A stretch of 64,000 nucleotides of DNA, from the NCBI RefSeq assembly GCF_028369135.1, contig NZ_JAPWHW010000016.1, positions 1-64,000 on the forward strand. The letters are read 5' to 3'. Both the position numbers and the translations under genes were made by a program. Numbering within the stretch: the stretch's first letter is position 1; every line of letters begins with the position of its first letter. The notes beneath the pieces were generated by a model, which had not been told where the DNA came from, searched no databases, and saw only the letters and a program-made list of their open reading frames with translations. This document shows, piece after piece, positions 46,201-56,341 of the stretch. Origin of the DNA: Roseovarius sp. ZX-A-9 (GTDB taxonomy: Bacteria > Pseudomonadota > Alphaproteobacteria > Rhodobacterales > Rhodobacteraceae).

Positions 46201-46395
46201 TCCGGGGCCGGGGCCGAGGCGCGCATTGCGGTCGGCTGGGTGATCGTCGGCGGGCTTGGCTTTGCCACCGTCTTCACCCTGTTCCTGACGCCTGTGTTTT
46301 ACCGCTGGATCGCGGTCTGGGGCGCCGCCCCCGGCATGGCGGCCAAGCGACTGAACCGCGAGAATGCCGCGATGCCCGCTCTCCTGCCCGAATAA
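43288..46395 (+). CDS. RND multidrug efflux transporter permease (MexF/MdtB-like)
   Basis: A 1035-residue RND pump with two large periplasmic loops. Hallmarks are [19 protein letters not shown] at the first helix, [23 protein letters not shown] with the paired Asp residues of the proton relay in TM4, and [32 protein letters not shown] in TM10-11 (key parts [15 protein letters not shown]). ATG 43288 is coupled to the adaptor stop; the longer open frame upstream lies within the adaptor gene. Length and motifs appear intact. A bidirectional terminator region follows. Confidence 0.95.
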   Translation: [1035 protein letters not shown]

Positions 46396-46420
46396 CGGGC
46401 AGGTCTCATTGGGTATGAAA

Positions 46421-46481
46421 CGCGCCGGCGGCGGACGACCTCAACCATCGTCGCCCCCAGCCGGCGCGGCAAAGGTTTTTT
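46421..46481 (+). terminator. Terminator of the second RND operon
   Basis: CGCGCCGGC at 46421-46429 pairs with GCCGGCGCG at 46460-46468, and the inner GGCG/ACGA and TCGT/CGCC segments can extend the stem. A run of six T lies at 46476-46481, eight bases past the stem. It starts 26 bases after the pump stop codon, and is a plausible Rho-independent terminator. Confidence 0.55.
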
Positions 46482-46517
46482 GGAAAGATGAAACGCGCAT
46501 CGGCCATTCATCTTTCC
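46482..46517. repeat. Perfect 11-base inverted repeat
   Basis: GGAAAGATGAA at 46482-46492 and TTCATCTTTCC at 46507-46517, with a 14-base loop. It lies between the terminator of the plus-strand RND operon and the hairpin repeat that follows the minus-strand thiolase, so it can fold in either transcript. Confidence 0.6.
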
Positions 46518-46542
46518 CATAAATACCTCCGCCGGAGGCCCC
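46511..46542 (-). terminator. Dispersed hairpin repeat, copy 2, after the thiolase gene
   Basis: Minus-strand reading: GGCCTCCGGCGGAGGTA, then TTTATGG and AAAGAT. The stem is five G-C-rich pairs (46526-46530 with 46534-46538) around GCC, about 40-55 bases after the thiolase stop. It is clearly related to the element at 24040-24074, with the same position after a minus-strand gene. Confidence 0.5.
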
Positions 46543-46581
46543 GCTCACCAAGATGCTCGCCGGGGCAGATGTAGTGTCCGG

Positions 46582-47757
46582 TCAGACCCGCTCGATTGCC
46601 AGCGCGATACCTTGCCCACCACCGATGCACATGGTGATCAGCGCCTTGCGCCCGCCAGTGCGCTCCAACTCATACATCGCCTTGATCGTCAGAATCGCGC
46701 CCGTCGCACCGACCGGATGGCCCAGCGCGATCGCGCCGCCATTAGGGTTCACGCGCGCCGGGTCAAGTCCAAGCGCCTTGTTCACCGCCAGCGCCTGCGA
46801 CGCAAAGGCCTCGTTCGATTCGATCACGTCGAAATCGGACGCGCTCAGCCCGGTGCGCGCGAACAGCGCCTCGATGGCCGGGACCGGGCCGATGCCCATC
46901 ACCTCGGGGCGCACACCGGCATGGGCATAGCCCAACACCCGCGCACGCGGCTTCAGACCCGCCAGTTGCGCGGCATCACCGCGCGCCATCACGATTGCTG
47001 CCGCACCATCATTGATGCCCGATGCATTGCCCGCCGTGACGGTGCCATCTTTCTGGAACGCGGTGCGCAGCCCGGCCAGCGCCTCTGCCGTCGTCTCCTT
47101 GGGGTGTTCATCGGTGTCGAAACTCACGGTATCGCGCCGCACCTTCACCTCGATCGGCGTGATCTGATCCTTGAAATGTCCCGCCTTGATCGCCGCCGCC
47201 GCACGGCGCTGGCTCTCCAGCGCAAAGGCGTCCTGCGCTTCGCGGCTGATGTCATGCTCTGCCGCGACATTCTCGGCGGTGACGCCCATATGGCCGGTGC
47301 CGAACGGACAGTTGAGCGCGCCCAGCATCATGTCGAGCGTCCGGACATCGCCCATCTTGGCGCCCCAGCGCTGATCGGGGATGATGAAGGGCGCGCGCGT
47401 CATGCTTTCGGCCCCGCCGGTCAGCGCATAGTCGCAATCGCCCAGCATCAGTGCCTGAATCCCCGAAACGATCGCCTGCGCGCCCGATCCGCACAGGCGG
47501 TTGACGTTCATCGCCGGCGTGGTCTCTGGGATGCCCGCCTCCATCGCCGCGACGCGGCTGAGATACATGTCGCGCGGCTCGGTGTTGATCACGTGGCCGA
47601 ACACCACATGCCCGATCTGGCCACCCTCGACCCCGGACCGTTCCAGCGCGGACCGCGCCACATGCGCGCCCAGTTCGGTCGGTTTCACCCCCGCCAATGC
47701 ACCGCCAAAAGTGCCGATGGCCGTCCGCGCGCCGCCCAGAATCACGATATCCGTCAT
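46582..47757 (-). CDS. Acetyl-CoA C-acyltransferase (thiolase)
   Basis: A 391-residue thiolase. The acyl-accepting Cys is in NVNRLCGSGAQAIVSG, and the C-terminal active-site motifs NPNGGAIALGHPVGATGA (His) and MCIGGGQGIALAIE (Cys) are intact. Sequence style is close to acetoacetyl-CoA thiolase (PhaA/AtoB) and beta-ketoadipyl-CoA-type enzymes, so either biosynthetic or degradative use is possible. The start at 47757 follows AAGGGA. It lies 125 bases after rpe on the same strand. An acyl-CoA synthetase and dehydratase are encoded on the opposite side of rpe. Confidence 0.93.
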   Translation of the reverse strand: MTDIVILGGARTAIGTFGGALAGVKPTELGAHVARSALERSGVEGGQIGHVVFGHVINTEPRDMYLSRVAAMEAGIPETTPAMNVNRLCGSGAQAIVSGIQALMLGDCDYALTGGAESMTRAPFIIPDQRWGAKMGDVRTLDMMLGALNCPFGTGHMGVTAENVAAEHDISREAQDAFALESQRRAAAAIKAGHFKDQITPIEVKVRRDTVSFDTDEHPKETTAEALAGLRTAFQKDGTVTAGNASGINDGAAAIVMARGDAAQLAGLKPRARVLGYAHAGVRPEVMGIGPVPAIEALFARTGLSASDFDVIESNEAFASQALAVNKALGLDPARVNPNGGAIALGHPVGATGAILTIKAMYELERTGGRKALITMCIGGGQGIALAIERV

Positions 47758-47882
47758 GTTACGATCCCTTCTAATTTCTTGCCCGAATCCTATCGTGGAT
47801 CGCCGCTGACAGGCAAACGCGACGTTCCCCCGCAATGGCCGGATCAGGGGCACAACGCCACCCGTCCCGCCGATGCGGGCCC

Positions 47883-48578
47883 TCAGTTGCCCTGCGCGGC
47901 CTCGGCTGCGTGGCGGATCGCGCGGATGTTGGCGCCATAAGGGGCCGGGTTCTGCACACTGCCGCCCGTGAACACCGCAGACCCCGCCACCAGCACATCG
48001 GCCCCCGCCGCCACCATCAGCGGCGCCGTTTCGCGCGTGATACCACCGTCGATCTCGATATGAATGGGCCGGTCGCCGATCATCTCGCGCAACGTGCGCA
48101 CCTTTTCGATCTGGCTGTGAATGAATTTCTGCCCGCCAAAACCGGGGTTGACGGTCATCACGCAGACCAGGTCGATCATGTCCAGCAGATGCGCCACATC
48201 ATCCAGCCCCGTACCGGGGTTCAGCGCCAGACCGGCCTTGCAGCCCGTCCCGCGAATGGCCTGCAACGTGCGGTGGATGTGCGGCCCGGCCTCCAGATGC
48301 GCGGTCAGGACATCCGCGCCCGCATCGGCGAAGGCCTCGATATAGGGATCGACCGGCGCGATCATCAGATGCACGTCCATCACCGTCTTGATATGCGCGC
48401 GGATCGCCTTGACCAGCGGGGGGCCAAACGTGATGTTCGGCACGAAATGCCCGTCCATGACGTCGACATGCACCCAGTCACAGCCCTCGGCCTCGATCGC
48501 CTCGATCTCCTGACCGAAATTGGCGAAATCAGCCGACAGGATCGACGGTGCGATTTTGATGGAACGGTCAAGGGACAT
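47883..48578 (-). CDS. rpe: Ribulose-phosphate 3-epimerase
   Basis: A 231-residue TIM-barrel enzyme that interconverts ribulose 5-phosphate and xylulose 5-phosphate in the pentose phosphate pathway. Family motifs are IAPSILSADFANFG, the metal and catalytic segment HVDVMDGHFVPNITFG, the mid-barrel HLMI, and the phosphate loop NPGFGGQKFI with DGGI later. AGGAG precedes the ATG at 48578. A CCCGC/GCGGG inverted repeat at 47866-47879 follows its stop and may end the transcript. Confidence 0.96.
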   Translation of the reverse strand: MSLDRSIKIAPSILSADFANFGQEIEAIEAEGCDWVHVDVMDGHFVPNITFGPPLVKAIRAHIKTVMDVHLMIAPVDPYIEAFADAGADVLTAHLEAGPHIHRTLQAIRGTGCKAGLALNPGTGLDDVAHLLDMIDLVCVMTVNPGFGGQKFIHSQIEKVRTLREMIGDRPIHIEIDGGITRETAPLMVAAGADVLVAGSAVFTGGSVQNPAPYGANIRAIRHAAEAAQGN

Positions 48579-48720
48579 CTGCTGGCTCCTGCGTGGGGGG
48601 ATTGCCTTGCTACTTGCGGGCCAGCCTGCGCAACGTCAAGAGCCGGGTGCGGGAATTGATCACCAAACTGCTTTGTGCGACCCTGCGCCATTGGCACAAC
48701 CGGAAAAGAGGGTAGCGCGC

Positions 48721-50361
48721 ATGTTGGGGATGATGATGCACCGGCCCTTGCGGATCATCGATATCCTGACCCACGCCGCAGAGGTCACGCCGCATGAGGG
48801 GATCGTATCAGCCACGCCCACAGGCCGACACCGCCAGACCTACCCGGATGCGCTGGTACGCGCGGCGCAACTGGCGCATGCCTTGGTGGCTCAAGATGTC
48901 CGCCAGGGGGACAGGATCGCGACGCTGGCATGGAATTCCCACCGTCATTTCGAGCTTTATTTCGCCATCTCCGGCATGGGCGCGGTCTGTCACACGATCA
49001 ATCCGCGCCTGTCGGACGAACAGCTGGTCTATATCCTCAACCACGCGAAGGACCGGATCCTGTTTCTGGAGCCGGAATTTGCTCCGCGCATCGCAAGGCT
49101 AAGGGATCAGATCCCCCCCGAAATGACCTGCATCGCGTTGTCGGAAACTGCAAATCAGGCTGAAACAGAAACTGATCTTCCCCTTTACGACGCGCTTATC
49201 GCCGGGCAGCCCACCACCTATGACTGGCCCGACCTGCCAGAGGATACCGCCGCCGCGCTCTGCTATACCTCCGGCACCACTGGCGCACCAAAAGGCGCGC
49301 TCTTTTCTCAGCGCTCCACCGTGCTGCACGCGATGATGGTGCCGCTCAGCCAGACCAGCAGCTTTCGCGCCGGGTGCTGCGCAATGCCCATCGTGCCTAT
49401 GTTTCATGCCAATGCCTGGGGCCTGCCCTATGCCGCACCGCTCATGGGCATGACGCTGGTGATGCCCGGCGCGGCGCTCGACGGGGCCAGCCTCTGGGCG
49501 TTGATGGAGGCCGAGCAGGTCCATACCGCCTGGGGCGTGCCCACCGTTTGGGCGGGCCTCTTGCCTGAGATCGAGCGGCGCGGCCGCCCACCCGCAGGCT
49601 TTGCCGATCTGGTTGTCGGCGGTGCCGCCATGCCGCATTCGCTGGCATTGGCCTATGAGCGTCACGGAATCCCCGTCAGCCGCTGCTGGGGCCTGACCGA
49701 GATGAGCCCCGTCGGCGGGCGCGGCACCCCCGGCCCGGATGTCGCGGCACTGGATCTGACCGCGCGCATGGCCGCCCAGACCAATGCCGGGCAGCGTTGT
49801 TTCGGCGTGGATTTCAAGGTGACCGGCGAAGGCGGCGTGCGCCTGCCCCATGACGGGCAGACCACCGGAGAGCTCTATGTGCGCGGCAACAGCGTCATTT
49901 CAGGCTATTTTGACAACCCTGCCGCCAGTGCGGCCGCCTTCGATGCCGATGGATGGTTCGCCACCGGCGATATCGCTTCTGTCGATGCTCAGGGCCGGCT
50001 GACTGTGCATGACCGGGCCAAGGATCTGGTAAAATCGGGCGGTGAATGGATCAGTTCAATCGACCTTGAAAATGCCGCGACCGCCCATCCCGGCATTTCC
50101 AGTTGCGCCGTTATCGCCATGCCGCACCCCAAATGGGGTGAACGGCCCATCCTGATCGCCGTCGCCGCCACCAATCCACCGCCCGATCTGGCGGCGATCC
50201 ACGAAACGATGGCGCCGCATTTCGCGAAATGGCAACTGCCCGACGATGTGATCTATCTTGACGCTCTGCCGCTCACCGCGACCGGCAAAGTGTCGAAACT
50301 GACCCTCCGACAACAGCTCACCGATTACCTGCTGCCCGATCTGCGCGAGCCAACCCAATGA
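48721..50361 (+). CDS. Long/medium-chain acyl-CoA synthetase (AMP-forming)
   Basis: A 546-residue ANL-superfamily ligase that activates a carboxylic acid to its CoA thioester. The ATP loop is CYTSGTTGAPKGALFS, followed by CWGLTEMSP (A5-like motif), DGWFATGDIASVD and the catalytic Lys near the end in LTATGKVSKLTLR. The N-terminal style matches the AlkK/medium-chain group. ATG 48721 has AGAGGGT upstream; an ATG at 48730 is an alternative. The longer frame upstream overlaps rpe and is not coding. It overlaps the MaoC gene by four bases. Confidence 0.92.
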   Translation: MLGMMMHRPLRIIDILTHAAEVTPHEGIVSATPTGRHRQTYPDALVRAAQLAHALVAQDVRQGDRIATLAWNSHRHFELYFAISGMGAVCHTINPRLSDEQLVYILNHAKDRILFLEPEFAPRIARLRDQIPPEMTCIALSETANQAETETDLPLYDALIAGQPTTYDWPDLPEDTAAALCYTSGTTGAPKGALFSQRSTVLHAMMVPLSQTSSFRAGCCAMPIVPMFHANAWGLPYAAPLMGMTLVMPGAALDGASLWALMEAEQVHTAWGVPTVWAGLLPEIERRGRPPAGFADLVVGGAAMPHSLALAYERHGIPVSRCWGLTEMSPVGGRGTPGPDVAALDLTARMAAQTNAGQRCFGVDFKVTGEGGVRLPHDGQTTGELYVRGNSVISGYFDNPAASAAAFDADGWFATGDIASVDAQGRLTVHDRAKDLVKSGGEWISSIDLENAATAHPGISSCAVIAMPHPKWGERPILIAVAATNPPPDLAAIHETMAPHFAKWQLPDDVIYLDALPLTATGKVSKLTLRQQLTDYLLPDLREPTQ

Positions 50362-50792
50362 CCGATGCGCCCGCCATTTCCCGCTGGTTCAAGGTGGATC
50401 AGAGCCGCATTGATGCCTTTGCAGATGCCACCGATGATTGGCAATTCATCCATACCGATCCTGACCGGGCGGCGCAGACTCCCTTTAGCGGCACCATCGC
50501 GCACGGGTTCCTCAGCTTGTCACTGCTGTCGGCGATGTATTACGACGCGCTGCCCTTTCCGCCAGAGGTGACGCGCAGCGTGAATTACGGCTTTGACAAG
50601 CTGCGCTTTCTCTCGCCGGTGCGCGCAGGCGCCCGGGTGCGCGGCGTGTTCCGCCTGATCAAATCGGACGACGCCACGCCGGGGCAGGTATCGAACACAT
50701 GGTCCGTGCGGGTCGAGATCGAGGGCACCGACAAGCCCGCCCTCATCGCCCGCTGGCTGACCCGATACTATACCGATACCCCGACAGATTGA
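50358..50792 (+). CDS. MaoC-like dehydratase (enoyl-CoA hydratase 2 type)
   Basis: A 144-residue hotdog-fold protein with the MaoC hydratase motif: Asp in DDWQFIHTDPDRA, the active-site His in the same loop, and FSGTIAHGFLSLSLL. Such enzymes hydrate trans-2-enoyl-CoA to the (R)-3-hydroxyacyl form. Translationally coupled to the acyl-CoA synthetase, which suggests action on the CoA ester that enzyme produces. The 3' end carries GATAC twice with an 11-base period, similar to the repeats at 15180 and 51323. Confidence 0.88.
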   Translation: MTDAPAISRWFKVDQSRIDAFADATDDWQFIHTDPDRAAQTPFSGTIAHGFLSLSLLSAMYYDALPFPPEVTRSVNYGFDKLRFLSPVRAGARVRGVFRLIKSDDATPGQVSNTWSVRVEIEGTDKPALIARWLTRYYTDTPTD

Positions 50793-50882
50793 CGCGAAAA
50801 AACCTGAAACAGCGCTGCGCAAACCACGCGGCCCGGTACCAACCGGCCTGACAGGGCCCGACCGCAACAAGAGGCGACTGAC

Positions 50883-51296
50883 ATGACAGACGAACTGGAC
50901 CCCAGACTGATCGAGGAACCCTATCCCCTTCAGAAACATCTGAACATGCGCATGACCGCCTGGCGCAAGGATTATGCCCGCATCGAGATACCACTCACGC
51001 ATCAGCTGATGAACCGGCAGGGCCTGCCGCATGGCGGCATCCACGCAACCTTGCTGGACTCCGCGATGGGCTATGCCGGATGCTACACCGGCGACCCGGA
51101 TCGGCAGCAAATGGCGCTCACCCTGTCGATGACCGTGAACTATCTGGCGCAGGCCAATGGCGAGATCCTGATCACCGAAGGCTGGCGCACCGGCGGCGGA
51201 CGCAAGACCTACTTTGCCGAAGGCCGCGTGACGGATCACACGGGCACCGTCATTGCCACCTCTACCGGAGTTTTCCGGTACCGCAGCGGCGGGTAG
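50883..51296 (+). CDS. PaaI family (hotdog-fold) thioesterase
   Basis: A 137-residue hotdog protein of the PaaI/4HBT group: GLPHGGIHATLLDSAMGYAG contains the HGG-x-HATL-x-D type catalytic segment, followed by ALTLSMTVNYLAQANGEI. It hydrolyses acyl-CoA thioesters, probably those handled by the preceding synthetase and dehydratase; specificity is unknown. It starts 90 bases after the MaoC gene and is followed by the triple 11-base repeat and the copper-responsive promoter of copA. Confidence 0.87.
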   Translation: MTDELDPRLIEEPYPLQKHLNMRMTAWRKDYARIEIPLTHQLMNRQGLPHGGIHATLLDSAMGYAGCYTGDPDRQQMALTLSMTVNYLAQANGEILITEGWRTGGGRKTYFAEGRVTDHTGTVIATSTGVFRYRSGG

Positions 51297-51322
51297 GCCG
51301 GGCTTCATCCCGGCGCCCACCC

Positions 51323-51352
51323 GATACCGATATGATACCGACGCGATACCGA
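51323..51352 (+). repeat. Three 11-base direct repeats (GATACCGA-N3)
   Basis: GATACCGA stands at 51323, 51334 and 51345, with linkers TAT and CGC, so the period is exactly 11 bases. It begins 27 bases after the thioesterase stop codon and ends 25 bases before the copA promoter. It is the reverse-orientation counterpart of 15180-15209. Confidence 0.7.
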
Positions 51353-51376
51353 TGTCGCTTTTTCAGCGCTTTGCCC

Positions 51377-51407
51377 TTGACCTTCCAGCAACTGGAAGCC
51401 CTATCTC
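51377..51407 (+). promoter_or_regulatory. CueR-type copper-responsive promoter of copA
   Basis: A -35 TTGACC at 51377-51382 and a -10-like TATCTC at 51402-51407 are 19 bases apart, the over-long spacing typical of MerR-family promoters. The spacer contains a perfect dyad, CTTCCAG at 51382-51388 and CTGGAAG at 51392-51398, close to the known E. coli copA operator. The start codon lies 21 bases further on. Confidence 0.85.
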
Positions 51408-51427
51408 CGCTCTGAAAGGGGTCGAAG

Positions 51428-53877
<2,450 letters not shown>

Positions 53878-53881
<4 letters not shown>

Positions 53882-54264
53882 ACATCGGAGACGCCGCCGC
53901 GCGTACCGGCCTGCCACCCAAGACGATCCGCTATTACGAAGAGATCGGCCTGATTCGGCCCGCCAGAGGCAATAGCGGCTACCGCGACTTTAGCGACGCC
54001 GACGTCCACAAGCTGGCGTTTCTGGGGCGCGCCCGCGCGCTGGGGTTTTCGATAGAGGATTGCCGCACATTGCTTGGGCTCTACGAGGACGAAAGCCGTT
54101 CATCGGCAGATGTAAAGCGGCTGGCGCGCAGCCATCTGGCCCAGATAGAGGACAAGATTGCCGCGCTACAATCCATGCGGGCGACGCTGTCGCATCTGGT
54201 TGACGCCTGCGCCGGGGACGAACGGCCCGATTGCCCGATCCTGCGGGATCTGGCCGAGGGCTGA
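53878..54264 (+). CDS. cueR: Cu(I)-responsive MerR-family regulator CueR
   Basis: A 128-residue MerR-family activator: helix-turn-helix MNIGDAAARTGLPPKTIRYYEEIGLIRP, coiled-coil dimerisation helix, then the C-terminal metal loop with Cys111 and Cys119 separated by seven residues (CAGDERPDC), as in CueR. It overlaps copA by four bases, so regulator and pump share one transcript behind the CueR-type promoter, giving positive autoregulation, instead of the divergent layout of E. coli. Confidence 0.94.
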
Positions 54265-54281
54265 GGGCCGCGCGTGACCCG

Positions 54282-55613
54282 CTAGAACTCGCGCCCGGCC
54301 TTGCGCTCGCCCCATAGCATCGTGGCATTGGCCCCCACATAGGCCAAAGGCGCGGGCGGCAGGCGGCGTGGCGCAGGCTGCGCCATCACTTCGTCCAACA
54401 ACGGCGTATGATGCCCCGAGGCCAGTTCGGCCGTCAGCATCCCGTGCAACGTTCCCTTGGCTGTGCCCAGACCGTTCTGGCAACATGCCGAGAATAGCCC
54501 CTCGTCCACCTCGCCCAACGCCGGCACGTTGTTCCAGCTAAGACACAGCCGCCCACCCCAGCGGTATTGCATCGCCACATCGCCAAGCATGCTGAACCGT
54601 GCGGCAAAGGCTTGATCATGGTCGCGTCCTACGCGTGCGATACGTCGGTCAGACACTTCCATGGACGGGTCCATCGTAAACCGGTTGCGGATGATGATTC
54701 GATCTCCGCCAATGCCGGAAATCCGCCGCACGGTGGTGCCCATCGGGTGCGCGGGCGTAATGCCCCAGCGCGGATCACCGCCCAGCGCCGCACTTTCGGC
54801 CGCGGTCAAGGCACGGGTCATCGACGCATAGGTAAAAACATGCAGCAATTGCTGCTTGAAATGGCCGAAACTGTTCACATGCCCGTTGACCGCCAAGATA
54901 ACCCGAGGCGCGCTGACCGACCCACCCGGCGTTCTGGCCAACCAGGTGCCGCGACGCGTGAGCTGGATCACGGGGCTATTCTCGAATATCTGCACCCCTT
55001 GCGCATTCAGACCTGAGCCAACCCCCCGCACGAACATCGCGGGATGAATCATCACCGTCCCCGGCGTAAAGAGACCGCTGCAATAATAGGATGTGCCGGT
55101 CATCTCCTGCATCTGCGCGGCATCAAGCATTTCATGCGCCTCGCCCATCGCGGTCAGGTGCTGCGCGTAGTCAAGGTTATGCTGATGCCCCGAGGGTGAG
55201 GCGGCGCCGTTCACCTTGCCTGTGGTTGCAAATGCCTCGTCGCCCAGCGCGTATTCCGCCGCCATGTCTGCGGCAAAACCGATACCGGCACGATTGGCCC
55301 GCGTCTGCGCTGCGTCGCGCTCCAACGCTCCACCGTAATCCTCGGACGCCAGATCATGCGGCAGGTCGATCATAAAGCCCGAATTGCGCCCGGCGGGGCC
55401 CGTTCCTATGCGCGTCGCCTCCAGCACCACGATCCGGTCGCCAGGGTGCAGTTGCTTCAGCCTGCGCGCTGCCGCCAGACCGGCAAAACCGGCACCGATC
55501 ACCAACCAATCGGCAGAGATGGCCTCTTCCAGCCTCTGGGCAGGGGCGGGTGCGGGCAAAAGCGCGTTCCAGCCGGATTTACCCGGATCACGCGGCAGTC
55601 GGGTCACTTTCAT
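54282..55613 (-). CDS. FAD-dependent oxidoreductase (DAO/PuuB-like)
   Basis: A 443-residue flavoprotein of the D-amino-acid oxidase/DadA superfamily, with the FAD motif LVIGAGFAGLAAARRLKQL at about residues 37-55, GRNSGFMIDLPHD, and a late GLGTAKGTLHGML. The type is close to gamma-glutamylputrescine oxidase or N-methylamino-acid oxidoreductases that oxidise secondary amines. No signal peptide. It is the last gene of the minus-strand operon that starts with the GntR gene and overlaps the SDR gene by four bases. Oxidation of a demethylated betaine or a D-imino acid would fit the context; this is inference. Confidence 0.87.
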   Translation of the reverse strand: MKVTRLPRDPGKSGWNALLPAPAPAQRLEEAISADWLVIGAGFAGLAAARRLKQLHPGDRIVVLEATRIGTGPAGRNSGFMIDLPHDLASEDYGGALERDAAQTRANRAGIGFAADMAAEYALGDEAFATTGKVNGAASPSGHQHNLDYAQHLTAMGEAHEMLDAAQMQEMTGTSYYCSGLFTPGTVMIHPAMFVRGVGSGLNAQGVQIFENSPVIQLTRRGTWLARTPGGSVSAPRVILAVNGHVNSFGHFKQQLLHVFTYASMTRALTAAESAALGGDPRWGITPAHPMGTTVRRISGIGGDRIIIRNRFTMDPSMEVSDRRIARVGRDHDQAFAARFSMLGDVAMQYRWGGRLCLSWNNVPALGEVDEGLFSACCQNGLGTAKGTLHGMLTAELASGHHTPLLDEVMAQPAPRRLPPAPLAYVGANATMLWGERKAGREF

Positions 55614-56341
55614 GGCAGGCTCAACTGTGCGGTGCGGCCACCGTCGATGGCATAGACCTGCCCGGTAACGAAGCTGGCGGCGTCCGATGCCAGCCAGCAG
55701 ATCAGCTGTGCCACCTCTTCGGGCCCACCGGTACGGCGCAGGGGGTGAATGCCCCCGATCTGGGCCCGAAACGCCGCCGGATCGGGCTGACCGTCAATGA
55801 ACGCCTCATTCAAATCGGTGTCGATCCAGCCCGGTGCCACGGCATTGCAGCGCACCCCGTCCGGCCCGTGATCAACCGCCACGGCGCGGGTCAGCCCATG
55901 CAGCCCGGCCTTGGACGCGCCATAGGCCGGATGGCGCGGGTTCGATCCCAGCCCCTCGATAGAGCCGACATTGACGATCGCACCGCGCGTAGCCCGCAAC
56001 AGCGGCATGGCGTGACGGATCAACAGGAAGGGCGCGGTCAGGTTCACATGCAATTGCATGTGCCAATCATCCAGAGATGTTTCCTCGACGGTCCCTTCGC
56101 GCATGACGCCCGCATTGTTGATCAGGATATCGAGCTGTCCGGCAGCCTCGCGAACCGTGCCTATCACGCGCTCTGGCATCTCAGGGTCGGCGAAATCGGC
56201 TGAAACAGTCTCGAATTCTGACACACCGCGCTGCGCCGTGAATACCCGTGCGCCGCCCTCTGCCAGCATCCGCGCCGTGGCCTGCCCCATGCCGCTGGAC
56301 GCCCCTGTGACCAGCGCCACCTTGCCCGCGAACACGCTCAT
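55610..56341 (-). CDS. SDR family oxidoreductase
   Basis: A 243-residue short-chain dehydrogenase: cofactor loop TGASSGMGQATA, NNAG in ILINNAGVM, active-site Ser in NVGSIEG and the Tyr/Lys pair in YGASKAG. The start at 56341 overlaps the preceding SDR stop (ATGA). Together with its neighbour it forms a tandem of two SDRs (about equal length, modest similarity), so sequential or alternative oxidation of hydroxyl groups in the pathway is likely. The substrate is unknown. Confidence 0.9.
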   Translation of the reverse strand: MSVFAGKVALVTGASSGMGQATARMLAEGGARVFTAQRGVSEFETVSADFADPEMPERVIGTVREAAGQLDILINNAGVMREGTVEETSLDDWHMQLHVNLTAPFLLIRHAMPLLRATRGAIVNVGSIEGLGSNPRHPAYGASKAGLHGLTRAVAVDHGPDGVRCNAVAPGWIDTDLNEAFIDGQPDPAAFRAQIGGIHPLRRTGGPEEVAQLICWLASDAASFVTGQVYAIDGGRTAQLSLP

